From contig JAEUNU010000100.1 in assembly GCA_016789125.1 (NCBI GenBank), forward strand, positions 1-61,518: DNA of 61,518 nt. The letters are read 5' to 3'. Positions 39,665 through 50,508 of the stretch are shown piece by piece. The position numbers were made by a program, and so were the translations under genes. How positions within the stretch are numbered: the stretch's first letter is position 1; every line of letters begins with the position of its first letter. The stretch is from Zoogloea sp. Lineage in GTDB: Bacteria; Pseudomonadota; Gammaproteobacteria; Burkholderiales; Rhodocyclaceae. The notes under the pieces were generated by a model that was not told where the DNA came from, searched no databases, and saw only the letters and a program-made list of their open reading frames with translations.

Positions 39665-40036
39665 TCAGACGAGGCCGGTGGCTTCCAGCTCGTCCCATTC
39701 GTCGTCCGAGAACAGGCGCGAGCGGGTGATGAAGGCCTTGCCGCTGCCGGCTTCGAGGGAGAAGTTGCCGCCCTGGCCGGCCACCACGTCGATGATCAGC
39801 TGGGTGTGCTTCCAGTACTCGTACTGGGCTGCGCCCATGTAGAAGGGCACGCCGCCGATCTCGCCGAGCCGCAGGTCGTAGGGGCCCACGGTGAGGTCGG
39901 TGGGCAGGTAGCAGTTGGGGGAGCTGTTGTCACAGCAGCCGCCAGACTGGTGGAACATCAGCGCCGGGCCGTGCCTGCCCTTGAGCTCATCGATCAGCTC
40001 CAGCGCCGCCGGGGTGGCGATCACGCGGTCGACCAT
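39665..40036 (-). CDS. DUF779 family protein
   Basis: 123 residues from ATG 40036, with AAGGAC upstream. The HQSGGCCDNSSPNCY cysteine cluster is the family's hallmark and could bind metal. The gene regularly follows ExaC-type aldehyde dehydrogenase genes; its job is unknown. A terminator lies between it and the aldehyde dehydrogenase gene, so its level may depend on read-through. Confidence 0.88.
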   Translation of the reverse strand: MVDRVIATPAALELIDELKGRHGPALMFHQSGGCCDNSSPNCYLPTDLTVGPYDLRLGEIGGVPFYMGAAQYEYWKHTQLIIDVVAGQGGNFSLEAGSGKAFITRSRLFSDDEWDELEATGLV

Positions 40037-40051
40037 CGTCTTGTCCTTGAT

Positions 40052-40077
40052 AAAAAAAGGGGCGGTTGCCCGCCCCT
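40052..40077 (-). terminator. Terminator between aldehyde dehydrogenase and DUF779 genes
   Basis: AGGGGCGG-GCAA-CCGCCCCT on the minus strand followed by seven T, ending just before the DUF779 ribosome-binding site. It probably attenuates the downstream gene. Confidence 0.85.
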
Positions 40078-40127
40078 GAAGTTCCTGCCCGCGAGCCAGC
40101 GCGGGCGAGCGGAGGAGATTGCCGTGA

Positions 40128-41648
<1,521 letters not shown>

Positions 41649-41732
41649 GGTTGTCTCCTGTGTTATCGAATGGGTGATGCGGGCTGACTCAAGACCGGCG
41701 AGCTGTTTCGCCGCGACTCGTGCCAACTAAAG

Positions 41733-41748
41733 TGCATGAGCCGTGCCA
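41733..41748 (-). promoter_or_regulatory. Sigma-54 promoter of the aldehyde dehydrogenase gene
   Basis: On the minus strand TGGCACG-N4-ATGCA matches the -24/-12 consensus with one mismatch at the -12 element. Transcription would start near 41722, giving a 74-base leader. The remainder of the 306-bp gap to 41954 has an AT-rich stretch near 41770-41800 and nothing else recognisable. Confidence 0.75.
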
Positions 41749-41954
41749 GTGCCCGGGCCAGCCCTGCTACCGTATAAAAAAGCCAATTTTTTCAATGCAC
41801 TGGAGAAAACTGCGGGGTTCGCGGCGAGTGTTCCCGGCGGGCGCCCGTGTCTTTGCGTGGAGCATATGTTCAGTTATGCAGCAGTTGCTCCGGCGTGCAG
41901 GCAACACCCTTCGCGTGGGGGATAATCCCGGCACCTCAAAATGCCTGCCGCCCC

Positions 41955-43301
41955 ATGCCCCGCCACCTGCTCTACCTGATCGTCTTCATCGAAGGCTTCT
42001 GCTCCCTCGGCGCCGAGGTGATCGCCCTGCGCCGGCTGGTGCCCCACGTGGGCAGCTCGATTGTCGTCACCGCGCCGACCATCGGTTTCTTCCTGCTCGC
42101 CCTGGCCCTGGGCTACGCCGCGGGGGCCCGGGTGAGCGAGGGCTTCACCCGGGTGGTGGCGCGCAACTTCCTGGTCTCGGCGCTGCTCGCCGGGCTGGGG
42201 CTGGCGCGGGTCACGGTGGATGGCCTGTTCGCCCACCTGCAGCCGGTCGGGGTGGCCTACCTCGTCTTCATCGGCGGCGTGCTGTGCCCGCTGGCCTGGC
42301 TGCTCGGCCAGACGGTGCCGGTGCTGACCAACCTCATGAAGCACATGCGTACCGGCGAGGCCAGCGGCCAGGCCCTGTACTGGTCCACCCTGGGCAGCTT
42401 TCTGGGTTCGGTGAGCCTGTCGCTGGGGGTGATGCAGTGGCTGGGCGTGTCGGCGGCGGTGCTGGCCTGCGCGCTGGGCCTCGCGGCGGGCAGCCTCGTC
42501 CTCGCCCGGCAGCAGGGCCGCGCCTGGGCGGCGGTGCTGGCTGCGGCGGCGCTGGCGGTGGCAATCAACCTCTTCCCGCCCAGCGAGGTGGCCGACACCG
42601 CCTACGCCGACTACGCGGTGAGCCCGGTCGAAATCCCCGGCCACGCCGACCCCCGCGCCTTCTTCGTCAACAACTCGCTCGCTTCGCTGCTCGACGCCAG
42701 CGAGCCGCCCCGTTACGCCCGCTACATCACCCACCTGCGCCACGTGCTGCAGGGCGAGCTGGCCTTCGAGGGCCGCGAGGTGCTGGTGCTCGGCGCCGGC
42801 GGCTTCACCCTGTCGCACCGGGAGCCCCGCAACCGCTACACCTATGTGGACATCGACCCGGAGATCCGTGCGATCGCCGAGGCCCGCTTTTTGAAGGGCC
42901 CGATCCGCGGTGACTTCATCGTGGACGACGCCCGCCGCTTCGTGGCCGGCACGCCGCGGCGCTTCGACGCGGTGGTGGTGGATGTCTTCAGCAGCCACAC
43001 CTCCATCCCCGGCCACCTCGTCACCCGTGAGTTCTGGAACGACGCCCGTCGGGCGCTGGCCCCCGGCGGGGTGCTGTTCGCCAACCTGATCCTCGACGGC
43101 CGCCTCGAGACGCCCTACGCCCGCAACCTGCTGGCCACCATCGAGAGCGTCTTCGGGCGCTGCGGCACCGAGGTGCTGCACAAGGGCAAGCCACTCTCCA
43201 ACGTGATCGTCAGCTGCCACGCCGGCAGCCGTCCTGCGCCCGTCACGCTTTACACCGACGAGCGGAACGGCGCCGACCTGGACCTGGCGCGCTCCCGCTG
43301 A
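41955..43301 (+). CDS. Membrane protein fused to a spermidine-synthase-like domain
   Basis: 448 residues from ATG 41955. The first 200 residues hold about six or seven transmembrane segments; the second half (about 230-440) is a Rossmann methyltransferase-like fold with VLVLGAGGFTLSHRE and YVDIDPE, as in spermidine synthases. The acidic loop FDAVVVDVFSSH is present. Such fused proteins have uncertain substrates, and polyamine synthesis is not certain. No ribosome-binding site stands out. Confidence 0.85.
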   Translation: MPRHLLYLIVFIEGFCSLGAEVIALRRLVPHVGSSIVVTAPTIGFFLLALALGYAAGARVSEGFTRVVARNFLVSALLAGLGLARVTVDGLFAHLQPVGVAYLVFIGGVLCPLAWLLGQTVPVLTNLMKHMRTGEASGQALYWSTLGSFLGSVSLSLGVMQWLGVSAAVLACALGLAAGSLVLARQQGRAWAAVLAAAALAVAINLFPPSEVADTAYADYAVSPVEIPGHADPRAFFVNNSLASLLDASEPPRYARYITHLRHVLQGELAFEGREVLVLGAGGFTLSHREPRNRYTYVDIDPEIRAIAEARFLKGPIRGDFIVDDARRFVAGTPRRFDAVVVDVFSSHTSIPGHLVTREFWNDARRALAPGGVLFANLILDGRLETPYARNLLATIESVFGRCGTEVLHKGKPLSNVIVSCHAGSRPAPVTLYTDERNGADLDLARSR

Positions 43302-43314
43302 GGGGCGGCGGCCC

Positions 43315-44676
43315 TCACTCGTCCGCCATCACGCAGCGGTTGCGCCCGGCGTGCTTGGCGGCGTAGAGCGCCTTGTCGGCCCGGTCGAGCAGGCGCTGGT
43401 AATCGGGGTGGCCGTCGCTGCCGGCCAGGCCGATGCTCAGGGTCACCCGGACGACCCGGTTGTTCGAGATCGGGATCTCGACCTCCTCGACGCAGCGGCG
43501 CACCTTCTCGGCGATCTCCTGGGCCTGGGCCTGGTCCACCTTGGCCAGCACGATCAGGAACTCCTCGCCCCCGTAGCGGAAAACGAAGTCGCTGGCCCGC
43601 ACCTGGTTCATCAGCAGCCCGGCCACCGCCTGCAGCACCCGGTCGCCGGAGTCGTGGCCGTATTCGTCGTTGACCCGCTTGAAGTAGTCGATGTCCAGCA
43701 TCAGCACGTGGAAGGGGTCGCCCTTCTTGCGGTTCCAGGCGATCTCGCGCTTCAGGATGGTCGGCAGGAAGCGCCGGTTGAAGATGTGGGTCAGCGCATC
43801 GCGGCCGACGTCCAGGTCGTTCAGGCGCTCGAACATCTCGCCGAGCAGATAGCGGATGTGCCCGACGTCGGCCATGATGGCCTTGATCAGGGTGCGTGCC
43901 TCGGCGGGCCGCAGGCCCTGCCCGCTGTCGTGATAGAGCTGCGGCAGGATCGAATGGTCGATGCGGCGGATGATCTCGTCGATCATCCCCAGCCCGTCGG
44001 CCTCGTTGAACAGCAGCGAGGCCTTGTGGTGGAACCACAGCCCGAAAGCCGAGTTCTCGATGGCCGACGATTCGTCCAGCGGCATCTCGGTGGCCAGCGC
44101 CCGGAAGATGCGGTTTTCCCAGTCGAGGAGGGCGCTCACCTGCTTCTCGCGCTCCAGCGACAGGTTCTGCCCGGCGGCGAACAGCCGGAAGCCTTCATCC
44201 ACCTTCACGCCCGAATCGCGGCTGTGCACGAACGCCGCGCTCATCTCCTCGAAGGCAATGTCGATCAGGCGGTCGGTGTACAGGATCGCCTTCACCACCT
44301 CGTCCGCCGCCAGCGCGGTGTTCACCAGCCGGCTGTTGATCTCGCGCTTCAGGAGGCGCATGCCCCGCGCCACCAGCTTGATCGGGATGTCTGCCCGGGC
44401 ATGCACCTCGCCCACGTGCCGCTGCATCGCCAGCACGGCCTTCAGCTCGTCCCGGCTGTCGTGGCAGAACAGCTTCCGGAGCCACAGGCACAGCCCCGGC
44501 TTGAGGTGGCTCTCGACCGATTTTGCCGACAGCAGCTTCGAGGCCTCGGCGTCTTGCAGCATCGCGCTGTAGAAGATCTCCGCCAGCGTCACCTTGTCCC
44601 GGAGGATGAGCGCCGACAAGGTGTTGCGGATATTGCCCGCGGTGGAGTCGTGTTCATGCAGGAGCTGTTCGATCAT
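43315..44676 (-). CDS. Globin-coupled diguanylate cyclase (DosC-like)
   Basis: 453 residues. The N-terminal sensor globin (about 10-155) has the proximal haem histidine H92 in GEVHARADIP, then a helical linker (about 160-290). The GGDEF domain (about 290-453) has an intact active site GGEEF (369-373) and an RxxD inhibitory site (RASD, 360-363) exactly five residues before it. It should make cyclic di-GMP under control of oxygen bound to the haem, with product inhibition. Downstream is the convergent synthase-like gene. Confidence 0.9.
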   Translation of the reverse strand: MIEQLLHEHDSTAGNIRNTLSALILRDKVTLAEIFYSAMLQDAEASKLLSAKSVESHLKPGLCLWLRKLFCHDSRDELKAVLAMQRHVGEVHARADIPIKLVARGMRLLKREINSRLVNTALAADEVVKAILYTDRLIDIAFEEMSAAFVHSRDSGVKVDEGFRLFAAGQNLSLEREKQVSALLDWENRIFRALATEMPLDESSAIENSAFGLWFHHKASLLFNEADGLGMIDEIIRRIDHSILPQLYHDSGQGLRPAEARTLIKAIMADVGHIRYLLGEMFERLNDLDVGRDALTHIFNRRFLPTILKREIAWNRKKGDPFHVLMLDIDYFKRVNDEYGHDSGDRVLQAVAGLLMNQVRASDFVFRYGGEEFLIVLAKVDQAQAQEIAEKVRRCVEEVEIPISNNRVVRVTLSIGLAGSDGHPDYQRLLDRADKALYAAKHAGRNRCVMADE

Positions 44677-45010
44677 GCGTGCTTGGGGTCCGTGGCTGTT
44701 GTGATGAAGGGCGGCTCGCGGCCGCAGAGGCGCCCCCGGATCTTGCGCCGGGTGACGTGGGGCCTCAAGGGAATTGTCGTGCGTCGGCCCCGGGCGGGGG
44801 AAGGAAGTTTTTGCGCTCCAATGTGATTTTCTTGGATGTTTCCGGCCGTGCCCCGGTGCTTCATCGTCACGCCCCGGCCGGGCTTTTTGACGAAACTTGA
44901 CGCATTTCAGTGCGCGCTTCTAGAGTGATGCCTTGGCTTTGAACTGCCCTGGGGGGCACCCGGTGTGTGCTGGCGCCCTGTCTGGCTCTTTAGCGGTGAG
45001 AGGAAGCACC
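44677..45010. other. Divergent intergenic region with a candidate promoter
   Basis: No gene is seen in this gap. TTGACG (44897-44902), 18 bases, TAGAGT (44921-44926) is a plausible rightward promoter for the sensor kinase. Confidence 0.45.
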
Positions 45011-47557
45011 ATGTCGTCCCCAGGCCCCGCAGTGGCTTTCCAGCGCCCCGACCGGCGGCGCTATTTCATCGTCACCCTGCTCATCTCGCTGCTGGCCCTC
45101 GGCCTCACTGGCCTGGTGGTATGGACCGAGCGCCAGCACGAGGATGCACGCGCCGAAGCCGACCTCTACAACCTCGCGCTGCTGCTGGTCGACGATGTCA
45201 GCAGCCTGTTTGCGCGCACCGAATCGCTGATCCATTCCGCCGACGACTACTACACCGACGCGGTTGCCCACGGCGGCATCGACGCGGCCCGTTTCAACAC
45301 CTTCCTCGACAGGCAGCTGCAGCAGATCCCCGCGGCCATGGGGGTGATGGTGCTCGGCCCCGACGGCGTGGCCCGTTTTGGCAGCCGCAGCACGCGGTTC
45401 GGCGTGAATCTGGCCGACCGTGCCTACTTCATCGAGGCCCGGGAAGGCCGCGGGCGGGGGCTGATCTTCGACGGACCGCTGCAGGCGCGGGGGAGCGACG
45501 TGTGGGTGCTGGTCATCGCCCGGCGGCTCGACAATCCCGACGGCAGCTTCGGCGGGGTAGTGGCCGTCACCCTCAAGACGGAGGCCCTTAGCCAGCTGCT
45601 GGCCAAGCTCCGGCTCGGCCCCTCGGGGATTGCCGTGCTGCGCGGCTTCGACATGACCCAGATCGCCCGCCACCCCCACCTCGAAGGTGTCGGCATGGGC
45701 GCGGGCAACAAGACGGTGTCCCAGGCCCTCCAGGAGCGCATCCGCGAGCGGCCGGCTGGCGGCACGTATTTCGGCACCTCGCTGCTGGACGGCGTCCGGC
45801 GCATCCTCGCCTACCGCCAGGTCGAGAACTACCCCTTCTTCGTGAATGTCGGGCGCGCCGAAGACGACTACCTGTCGAGCTGGTGGCGCCGCTCGGCGCT
45901 GCTCCTCGGCCTGTGCGCGGCCGTCATCCTGATCACCGCGCTCGCGGCGCGGCGCATCTACCACAGCTCGCTGAGCAGCCGCGAGGCCGCCCTGCGCATG
46001 CAGCTGGCCATCGACGGGGCCAACCTGGGCATCTGGTGCCTCGACCTCGCCGACCAGCGGGTGACCGCCTCCGAGCGCTGCCTGGCGCTTTTCGGCCTGC
46101 CCCCCGGCGCCCCGCCGCCCCTCGACCACTTCCTCGACCGGCTCCCCGACGACGACCGCCAGCGGGTCGAGCTGGCCATCGCCGAGGCCCTCCGGAGCGG
46201 CGGCGACTACCGCCAGGAATACCGCGTGATCCTGCCCGACGGCACCACCACCTGGGCCTGTGCCCACGGCCGTGCGGTGAGGGCGGCGGACGGGCGCGTC
46301 GTGCAGCTCCACGGCGTGGTGCAGGACATCACCCAGCGCAAGGCCAGCGAACAGGCGCTGGACGCTTCCCGGCGGCAGCTCGAAGCCCTCGCTGAATCCT
46401 TGCGCCATGCCAACGCCGAGCTGCGCCGCAGCGAGGCCCGCTACGCCAACGCCATGGAGGCCACCAACGACGGCCTGTGGGAGACGAATCTGCAGACCGG
46501 CGAGGTCTTCTTCAGCCCCCGCTACAGCCGCATGCTGGGCTACGAGCCGGCCGAGCTGGGCAAGGACATGCATTCGGCCTGGCTCGACCTGGTGCCCCCG
46601 GACGAGCGCGGGCAGGTGCAGGCCGAGGCCGAGCGCATGCTCGGCGCCAGCGGCCACTACGAGCTGGAGTTCCGCATGCGCGGCAAGGACGGCCGCTACC
46701 GCTGGATCCTCAGCCGCGGCATGGTCGTCGAGCGCGACGCCGCCGGCCGGCCCCTGCGCGCCGTCGGCACCCACGTGGACCTCACCGCCCGCAAGGAGAT
46801 GGAGATCGAGCTGCGCGCCGCCCGCGACGCCGCCGAGGCCGCCAGCCACGCCAAGACCGCCTTCCTGGCCAACATGAGCCACGAGCTGCGTACCCCGATG
46901 AACGGCATCATGGGCCTCACCAGCCTGGCCCTGCGCCGGGCCGACGACCCCAGGCAGATCGACTTCCTCGAGAAGATCGACCGCTCCTCCCGCCAGCTCC
47001 TCGGCCTCATCAACGACGTCCTAGAGATCAGCAACATCGAGTCCCAGCGCATCACCCTCGACGAAGCCGACTTCAGCATCGAGGGCCTGCTGGCGCGGGT
47101 GCACGCCGAGCTCGGCCCCCAGGCCGAAGCAAAGGGCCTCACCCTGCAGCTCACCCAGCCCCCCGCCATCACCGCCCTGGCCCTGCGCGGCGACGAAAAG
47201 CGCCTGCGCCAGGTGCTCGCCAAGCTGCTCGACAACGCCATCAAGTTCACCGCGGCGGGGGCCATCCTTCTCCGCATTGAGCCCATGCACGACACGCCGG
47301 CCCAGCTGTGCCTGCGTTTCGAGATCCAGGACAGCGGAATCGGCATCGCTCCCGACGACATCAAGCGCCTCTTCTCGGCCTTCGAGCAGGCCGACAACTC
47401 CACCACCCGCCAGTACGGCGGCGCGGGCCTGGGGCTGGCCATCAGCAAGCGCATCGTGCACCTGATGGGCGGCCAGATCGGCGTCGACAGCACCCCGGGC
47501 GAGGGCGCCACCTTCTGGTTCACCGTCTGCCTGCAAAAGGGCCGCAGCGAGGGCTGA
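45011..47557 (+). CDS. Membrane sensor histidine kinase with PAS domains
   Basis: 848 residues. The ATG at 45011 follows GAGAGGAAG; an earlier frame to 44933 has no such site. A first transmembrane segment (about 19-38) and a second (about 290-310) flank a periplasmic double-Cache-like domain. Two PAS/PAC domains follow (about 330-450 and 470-605). The phosphorylated H624 is in MSHELRTPMNGI, and the ATPase domain has DNAIKFT and GAGLGLAISKRI boxes. There is no receiver domain and no response regulator next door, so the partner is elsewhere. Confidence 0.92.
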   Translation: MSSPGPAVAFQRPDRRRYFIVTLLISLLALGLTGLVVWTERQHEDARAEADLYNLALLLVDDVSSLFARTESLIHSADDYYTDAVAHGGIDAARFNTFLDRQLQQIPAAMGVMVLGPDGVARFGSRSTRFGVNLADRAYFIEAREGRGRGLIFDGPLQARGSDVWVLVIARRLDNPDGSFGGVVAVTLKTEALSQLLAKLRLGPSGIAVLRGFDMTQIARHPHLEGVGMGAGNKTVSQALQERIRERPAGGTYFGTSLLDGVRRILAYRQVENYPFFVNVGRAEDDYLSSWWRRSALLLGLCAAVILITALAARRIYHSSLSSREAALRMQLAIDGANLGIWCLDLADQRVTASERCLALFGLPPGAPPPLDHFLDRLPDDDRQRVELAIAEALRSGGDYRQEYRVILPDGTTTWACAHGRAVRAADGRVVQLHGVVQDITQRKASEQALDASRRQLEALAESLRHANAELRRSEARYANAMEATNDGLWETNLQTGEVFFSPRYSRMLGYEPAELGKDMHSAWLDLVPPDERGQVQAEAERMLGASGHYELEFRMRGKDGRYRWILSRGMVVERDAAGRPLRAVGTHVDLTARKEMEIELRAARDAAEAASHAKTAFLANMSHELRTPMNGIMGLTSLALRRADDPRQIDFLEKIDRSSRQLLGLINDVLEISNIESQRITLDEADFSIEGLLARVHAELGPQAEAKGLTLQLTQPPAITALALRGDEKRLRQVLAKLLDNAIKFTAAGAILLRIEPMHDTPAQLCLRFEIQDSGIGIAPDDIKRLFSAFEQADNSTTRQYGGAGLGLAISKRIVHLMGGQIGVDSTPGEGATFWFTVCLQKGRSEG

Positions 47558-47591
47558 CCGGCGGCCTTATGGCACGAGGCGTGGTGCGCCT

Positions 47592-47700
47592 GTAGGGGCG
47601 AGCTTGCTCGCCCGCAGTCGGCCAAACCAGGGCAGTTCCTTAATTCCACCTCCGCGTGCGAATGAATTCGCACCTACAAAGGGCCGTCGGCCTGGTGCCT
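47592..47700. repeat. REP-type hairpin pair, copy 2
   Basis: GTAG plus GGGCGAGCTTGCTCGCCC (47592-47613) and GTGCGAATGAATTCGCAC plus CTAC (47656-47677) form an inward-facing pair like Pseudomonas-type REP doublets. The surrounding sequence is shared with copy 1 near 39002-39091. Nothing else is recognised in the 360-bp gap between the kinase gene and 47918. Confidence 0.85.
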
Positions 47701-47917
47701 TGTGGCACGCCTCCCGACGCTCAGCGGGCGCGGGCGGAACGCTTGCCGTCAAAAACGGTGCAACGCACACAGCCCCATGCCAAAAGTCACCCGGGCACGG
47801 CAACAGCCCTTGGGCGGCAGCCATCCGGGGTGAAATACTCGAGGTGAAGCACATGCCCGCCCCGGCGGTCCACGCCATCGCCGCCATTCCCCCACCGGCC
47901 GACACCGGCCCGCCGCC

Positions 47918-49168
47918 ATGCCCCACATCACCCTTTCGGCTTCCCCCCGCACCGCCTTCCGCCATCGCCCGCTGCGCACGGCGGCCCTGTTGATCGCGCT
48001 CGCCGCGGCGGTGCTGCCGGGGCCGGCGATCAGCCAGTCCGCCCCCAGATCCAGCGCCGAGATGGTCGCCGCGGCAAAGGAGGCAACCGAGCGCATGAGC
48101 CTCGCCGGGAAGTCGGACTACTACATCGCCTACCTGTCGAACCTGGAGCGGGTCATCGCCAAACACACCGAGGTCGCCGCCGAGCTGCCCGACATCCAGA
48201 AGCGCTCGGTGGCCGCCGGCACGCAAAAGTTTCCGGACGTCGCGTACTCCCTCACCAAGGCCGACATCGTCGCCAAGCTCATGTTCAACGCCAGCGGCAT
48301 CGATGTCGCCGACCGGCCGGCCTACTTCCAGCTGATCGGCCTGAACATCGCCAGCCTGCTGGCCCGCTTGAAGGTGGTCAAGCTCGAGGTGGAAGCCATC
48401 GCCGACGCCGAAGACCCGGCCATCGTCCCCCGCGCCCGCGAGGCGGCGGCGGACAGCATGAAGATCGAGGCCTTCATCGACGAATACCGCAAGACCGGCA
48501 GCCAGGCCGCGATCGCCAGCGCCGAAGTGCTCGCCACGACCAGGCTGCAGAAAGAAATGATCGCCAAGGCCCAGAGCGTGCCCGTGGCCGCCCCCAGCGC
48601 CGCCCCCAAACCCGTCGCGTGCCGCGACAACGGCGACGGCACCCTGACCGGCACCGACGGCACGATCTGGCAGCTGTGCCTCTACGGCCAGACCTACCAG
48701 AACGGCGAATGCACCGGCACGCCCCAGAAGGTCGGCTGGTACGAGGCCATGGAGGCCGCCCGGAGCGACCGCTTCCTGGGCCACAAGGACTGGATCTTGC
48801 CGAGCACGGCCTTCTTCAACGGCTCGATCCACCCTACGAAGTGCATCCACCCCAAGCTCGACATGCACATGAAGGTCTTCAACGCCGCCGCCTCGCTGCC
48901 GAAGATCGGCAAGAACCTGTGGACCGCCCACACCAACGCCGCCAGCCGCCACGCCCGCGTGACCGACGCCGAGCGACTCGTCGGCACCCACGAGGTGTAC
49001 TTCGACACCCACAAGGCCACGAACTTCCCCTACGAACACTACCCGGCCGTCTACGCCGTCTTCATCCGCAACGCCCCCTCCGTCGACGTGACCCGCTTCG
49101 ACAAGTCGCTGGAACTCGTCGCCAAGTGCGACAAGGCGTGCCGGGACGAACGGCGGGCGCGCAAGTAG
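47918..49168 (+). CDS. Exported DUF1566-type protein
   Basis: 416 residues with a signal peptide (about 1-40, hydrophobic, ending AISQS). Residues about 45-210 form an alpha-helical region; the C-terminal 190 residues match the DUF1566/Lcl pattern (DNGDGTLTGTDGTIWQLC then WYEAMEAARSDRFLG and DWILPS). Such domains occur on exported proteins and are sometimes adhesin-like; function is unknown. Cysteines near 240-275 could form disulfides. Confidence 0.7.
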   Translation: MPHITLSASPRTAFRHRPLRTAALLIALAAAVLPGPAISQSAPRSSAEMVAAAKEATERMSLAGKSDYYIAYLSNLERVIAKHTEVAAELPDIQKRSVAAGTQKFPDVAYSLTKADIVAKLMFNASGIDVADRPAYFQLIGLNIASLLARLKVVKLEVEAIADAEDPAIVPRAREAAADSMKIEAFIDEYRKTGSQAAIASAEVLATTRLQKEMIAKAQSVPVAAPSAAPKPVACRDNGDGTLTGTDGTIWQLCLYGQTYQNGECTGTPQKVGWYEAMEAARSDRFLGHKDWILPSTAFFNGSIHPTKCIHPKLDMHMKVFNAAASLPKIGKNLWTAHTNAASRHARVTDAERLVGTHEVYFDTHKATNFPYEHYPAVYAVFIRNAPSVDVTRFDKSLELVAKCDKACRDERRARK

Positions 49169-49200
49169 GCCGAACCCCCCGGCCTGGCTGCGTTCTCCCG

Positions 49201-49400
49201 CGGCCTCGACAGGAAGCCCGGATACACCCCACCGCCCGTGAAAGCCCACAACGGGCGGGTGAGGAGGGCAGGACTGCCCGCAACGAGCCCGCGCAAGCGG
49301 GCTTCTTGCCATGGACGGCGAACCCGGTGAAACCCACGCCCACGATGCGGTGTTCCGCATGACGGTGGCGATGGCTGGGAGTGCGGAAGGGCGCTGAACC
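49201..49400 (+). ncRNA. Hairpin-rich intergenic segment, candidate structured RNA
   Basis: Four or more stable hairpins lie in a row: CCGCCCGT/ACGGGCGG (49232-49258), GGGCA/TGCCC (49266-49279), AGCCCGC-GCAA-GCGGGCT (49286-49303) and ATGCGG-TGTT-CCGCAT (49345-49360). They sit in a 368-bp gap between the DUF1566 gene and the CPBP gene at 49537. The third is terminator-like with TCTTG after it, and nearly the same stem returns at 51423. No matching known RNA family can be named by eye; the strand is provisional. Confidence 0.45.
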
Positions 49401-49536
49401 TGCGTGCTCGTTTTGCGCGCTCGTGCCGCCGAAGCCGGCATCGCGCTCTGCGCCGTGTGTCACACAGGCTGCACAGTTGATCCCAGGATACCGTTCGGGT
49501 AGGGTCGGCCACCCGCTCACCGCACCGAACACCCCC

Positions 49537-50406
49537 ATGACAAATACTTCCAGCCCGCAGTCCGGCATCGTTCGCCGCATCCTCCGTTCGCCGCCGGCGC
49601 GGGTGCTGGTGCTCGGATTCATCCTGCTGATCATGATGAGCCTCAACACCGATGTGATGACCAGCTACGCCGGCGAGCCGGTAAAGTCCGTTCAACACAT
49701 CATGGCCTTGGCCATCGCCGGCTTCGCGGTGTATCTCGGTTTTGCCCATTTCGTCGAGCAGCGTGCCGCCTCCGAGCTGGCCTTGGCAGGCATGGGCCGC
49801 GAACTCGGTATCGGCCTGCTGATCGGTGCGGGGCTGTACGCCACCTGCGAACTGATCCTGATGGCCCTCGGCATCTACCGCATCAATGGCCTGAACCCAT
49901 TGAGCTTCATGGTCCCGGCAATCGCCATGGCGCTGAGTTCGGGCGTATTCGAGGAGTTGTTGTTCCGTGGCGTCCTGTTCCGCTCGATCGAGACCTGGTT
50001 CGGCAGTTGGGCTGCCCTGGTGTTGTCTTCGCTCGCGTTTGGCCTGACCCACCTGATGAACCCGCAGGGCACCCTCGAGGGTGCCCTGTTCATCGCCGTC
50101 GAGGCCGGTGTCCTGCTGGCTGCGGCCTTCATGCTGACGCGCCGGCTATGGTTGAGCATGGGCTTCCATGTGGCATGGAACTACACGCAGTCCGCCATTT
50201 TCTCGAGCATCGTGTCCGGCAATGAAGCCTCGCAGGGCCTGATCAGATCCACCATCAAGGGCCCCGACCTGCTGACCGGGGGCAGCTTCGGCGTCGAATC
50301 GTCCGTGCTTGCGCTGCTCCTGTGCACCACGACCGGCATCGTCATGCTGGTCATGGCGACGAGGCGAGGAAAAATCGTGGCACCGATCTGGAAGCGTCCG
50401 GCCTGA
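49537..50406 (+). CDS. CPBP family intramembrane protease
   Basis: 289 residues with about eight transmembrane segments. The three family motifs are present: EELLFRG, FGLTHL and FHVAWN, supplying the catalytic glutamates, histidine and asparagine. CPBP proteases cut prenylated or membrane proteins; in bacteria they often protect against peptides, act in toxin immunity, or process other membrane proteins. No obvious partner lies adjacent. The ATG follows a run of C with no clear ribosome-binding site. Confidence 0.88.
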   Translation: MTNTSSPQSGIVRRILRSPPARVLVLGFILLIMMSLNTDVMTSYAGEPVKSVQHIMALAIAGFAVYLGFAHFVEQRAASELALAGMGRELGIGLLIGAGLYATCELILMALGIYRINGLNPLSFMVPAIAMALSSGVFEELLFRGVLFRSIETWFGSWAALVLSSLAFGLTHLMNPQGTLEGALFIAVEAGVLLAAAFMLTRRLWLSMGFHVAWNYTQSAIFSSIVSGNEASQGLIRSTIKGPDLLTGGSFGVESSVLALLLCTTTGIVMLVMATRRGKIVAPIWKRPA

Positions 50407-50508
50407 GTCAAACATCCCCGAACGTCTGCGTGTCACGTTGGCTATTGCCGCCTGGGGGCGGAAGCGAGGAGCCGTTCCGAGCGGTCTCGCTTTCATCTCC
50501 ACCCCGCC

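Noticed and set aside
41720..41725. Second TGGCAC near the aldehyde dehydrogenase promoter
   Set aside because: There is no GC at the -12 position; the site at 41733-41748 fits far better.
48619..49362. Frame overlapping the DUF1566 gene and running into the hairpin segment
   Set aside because: Arginine/proline-rich shadow of the DUF1566 gene; its tail is just the translated hairpins.
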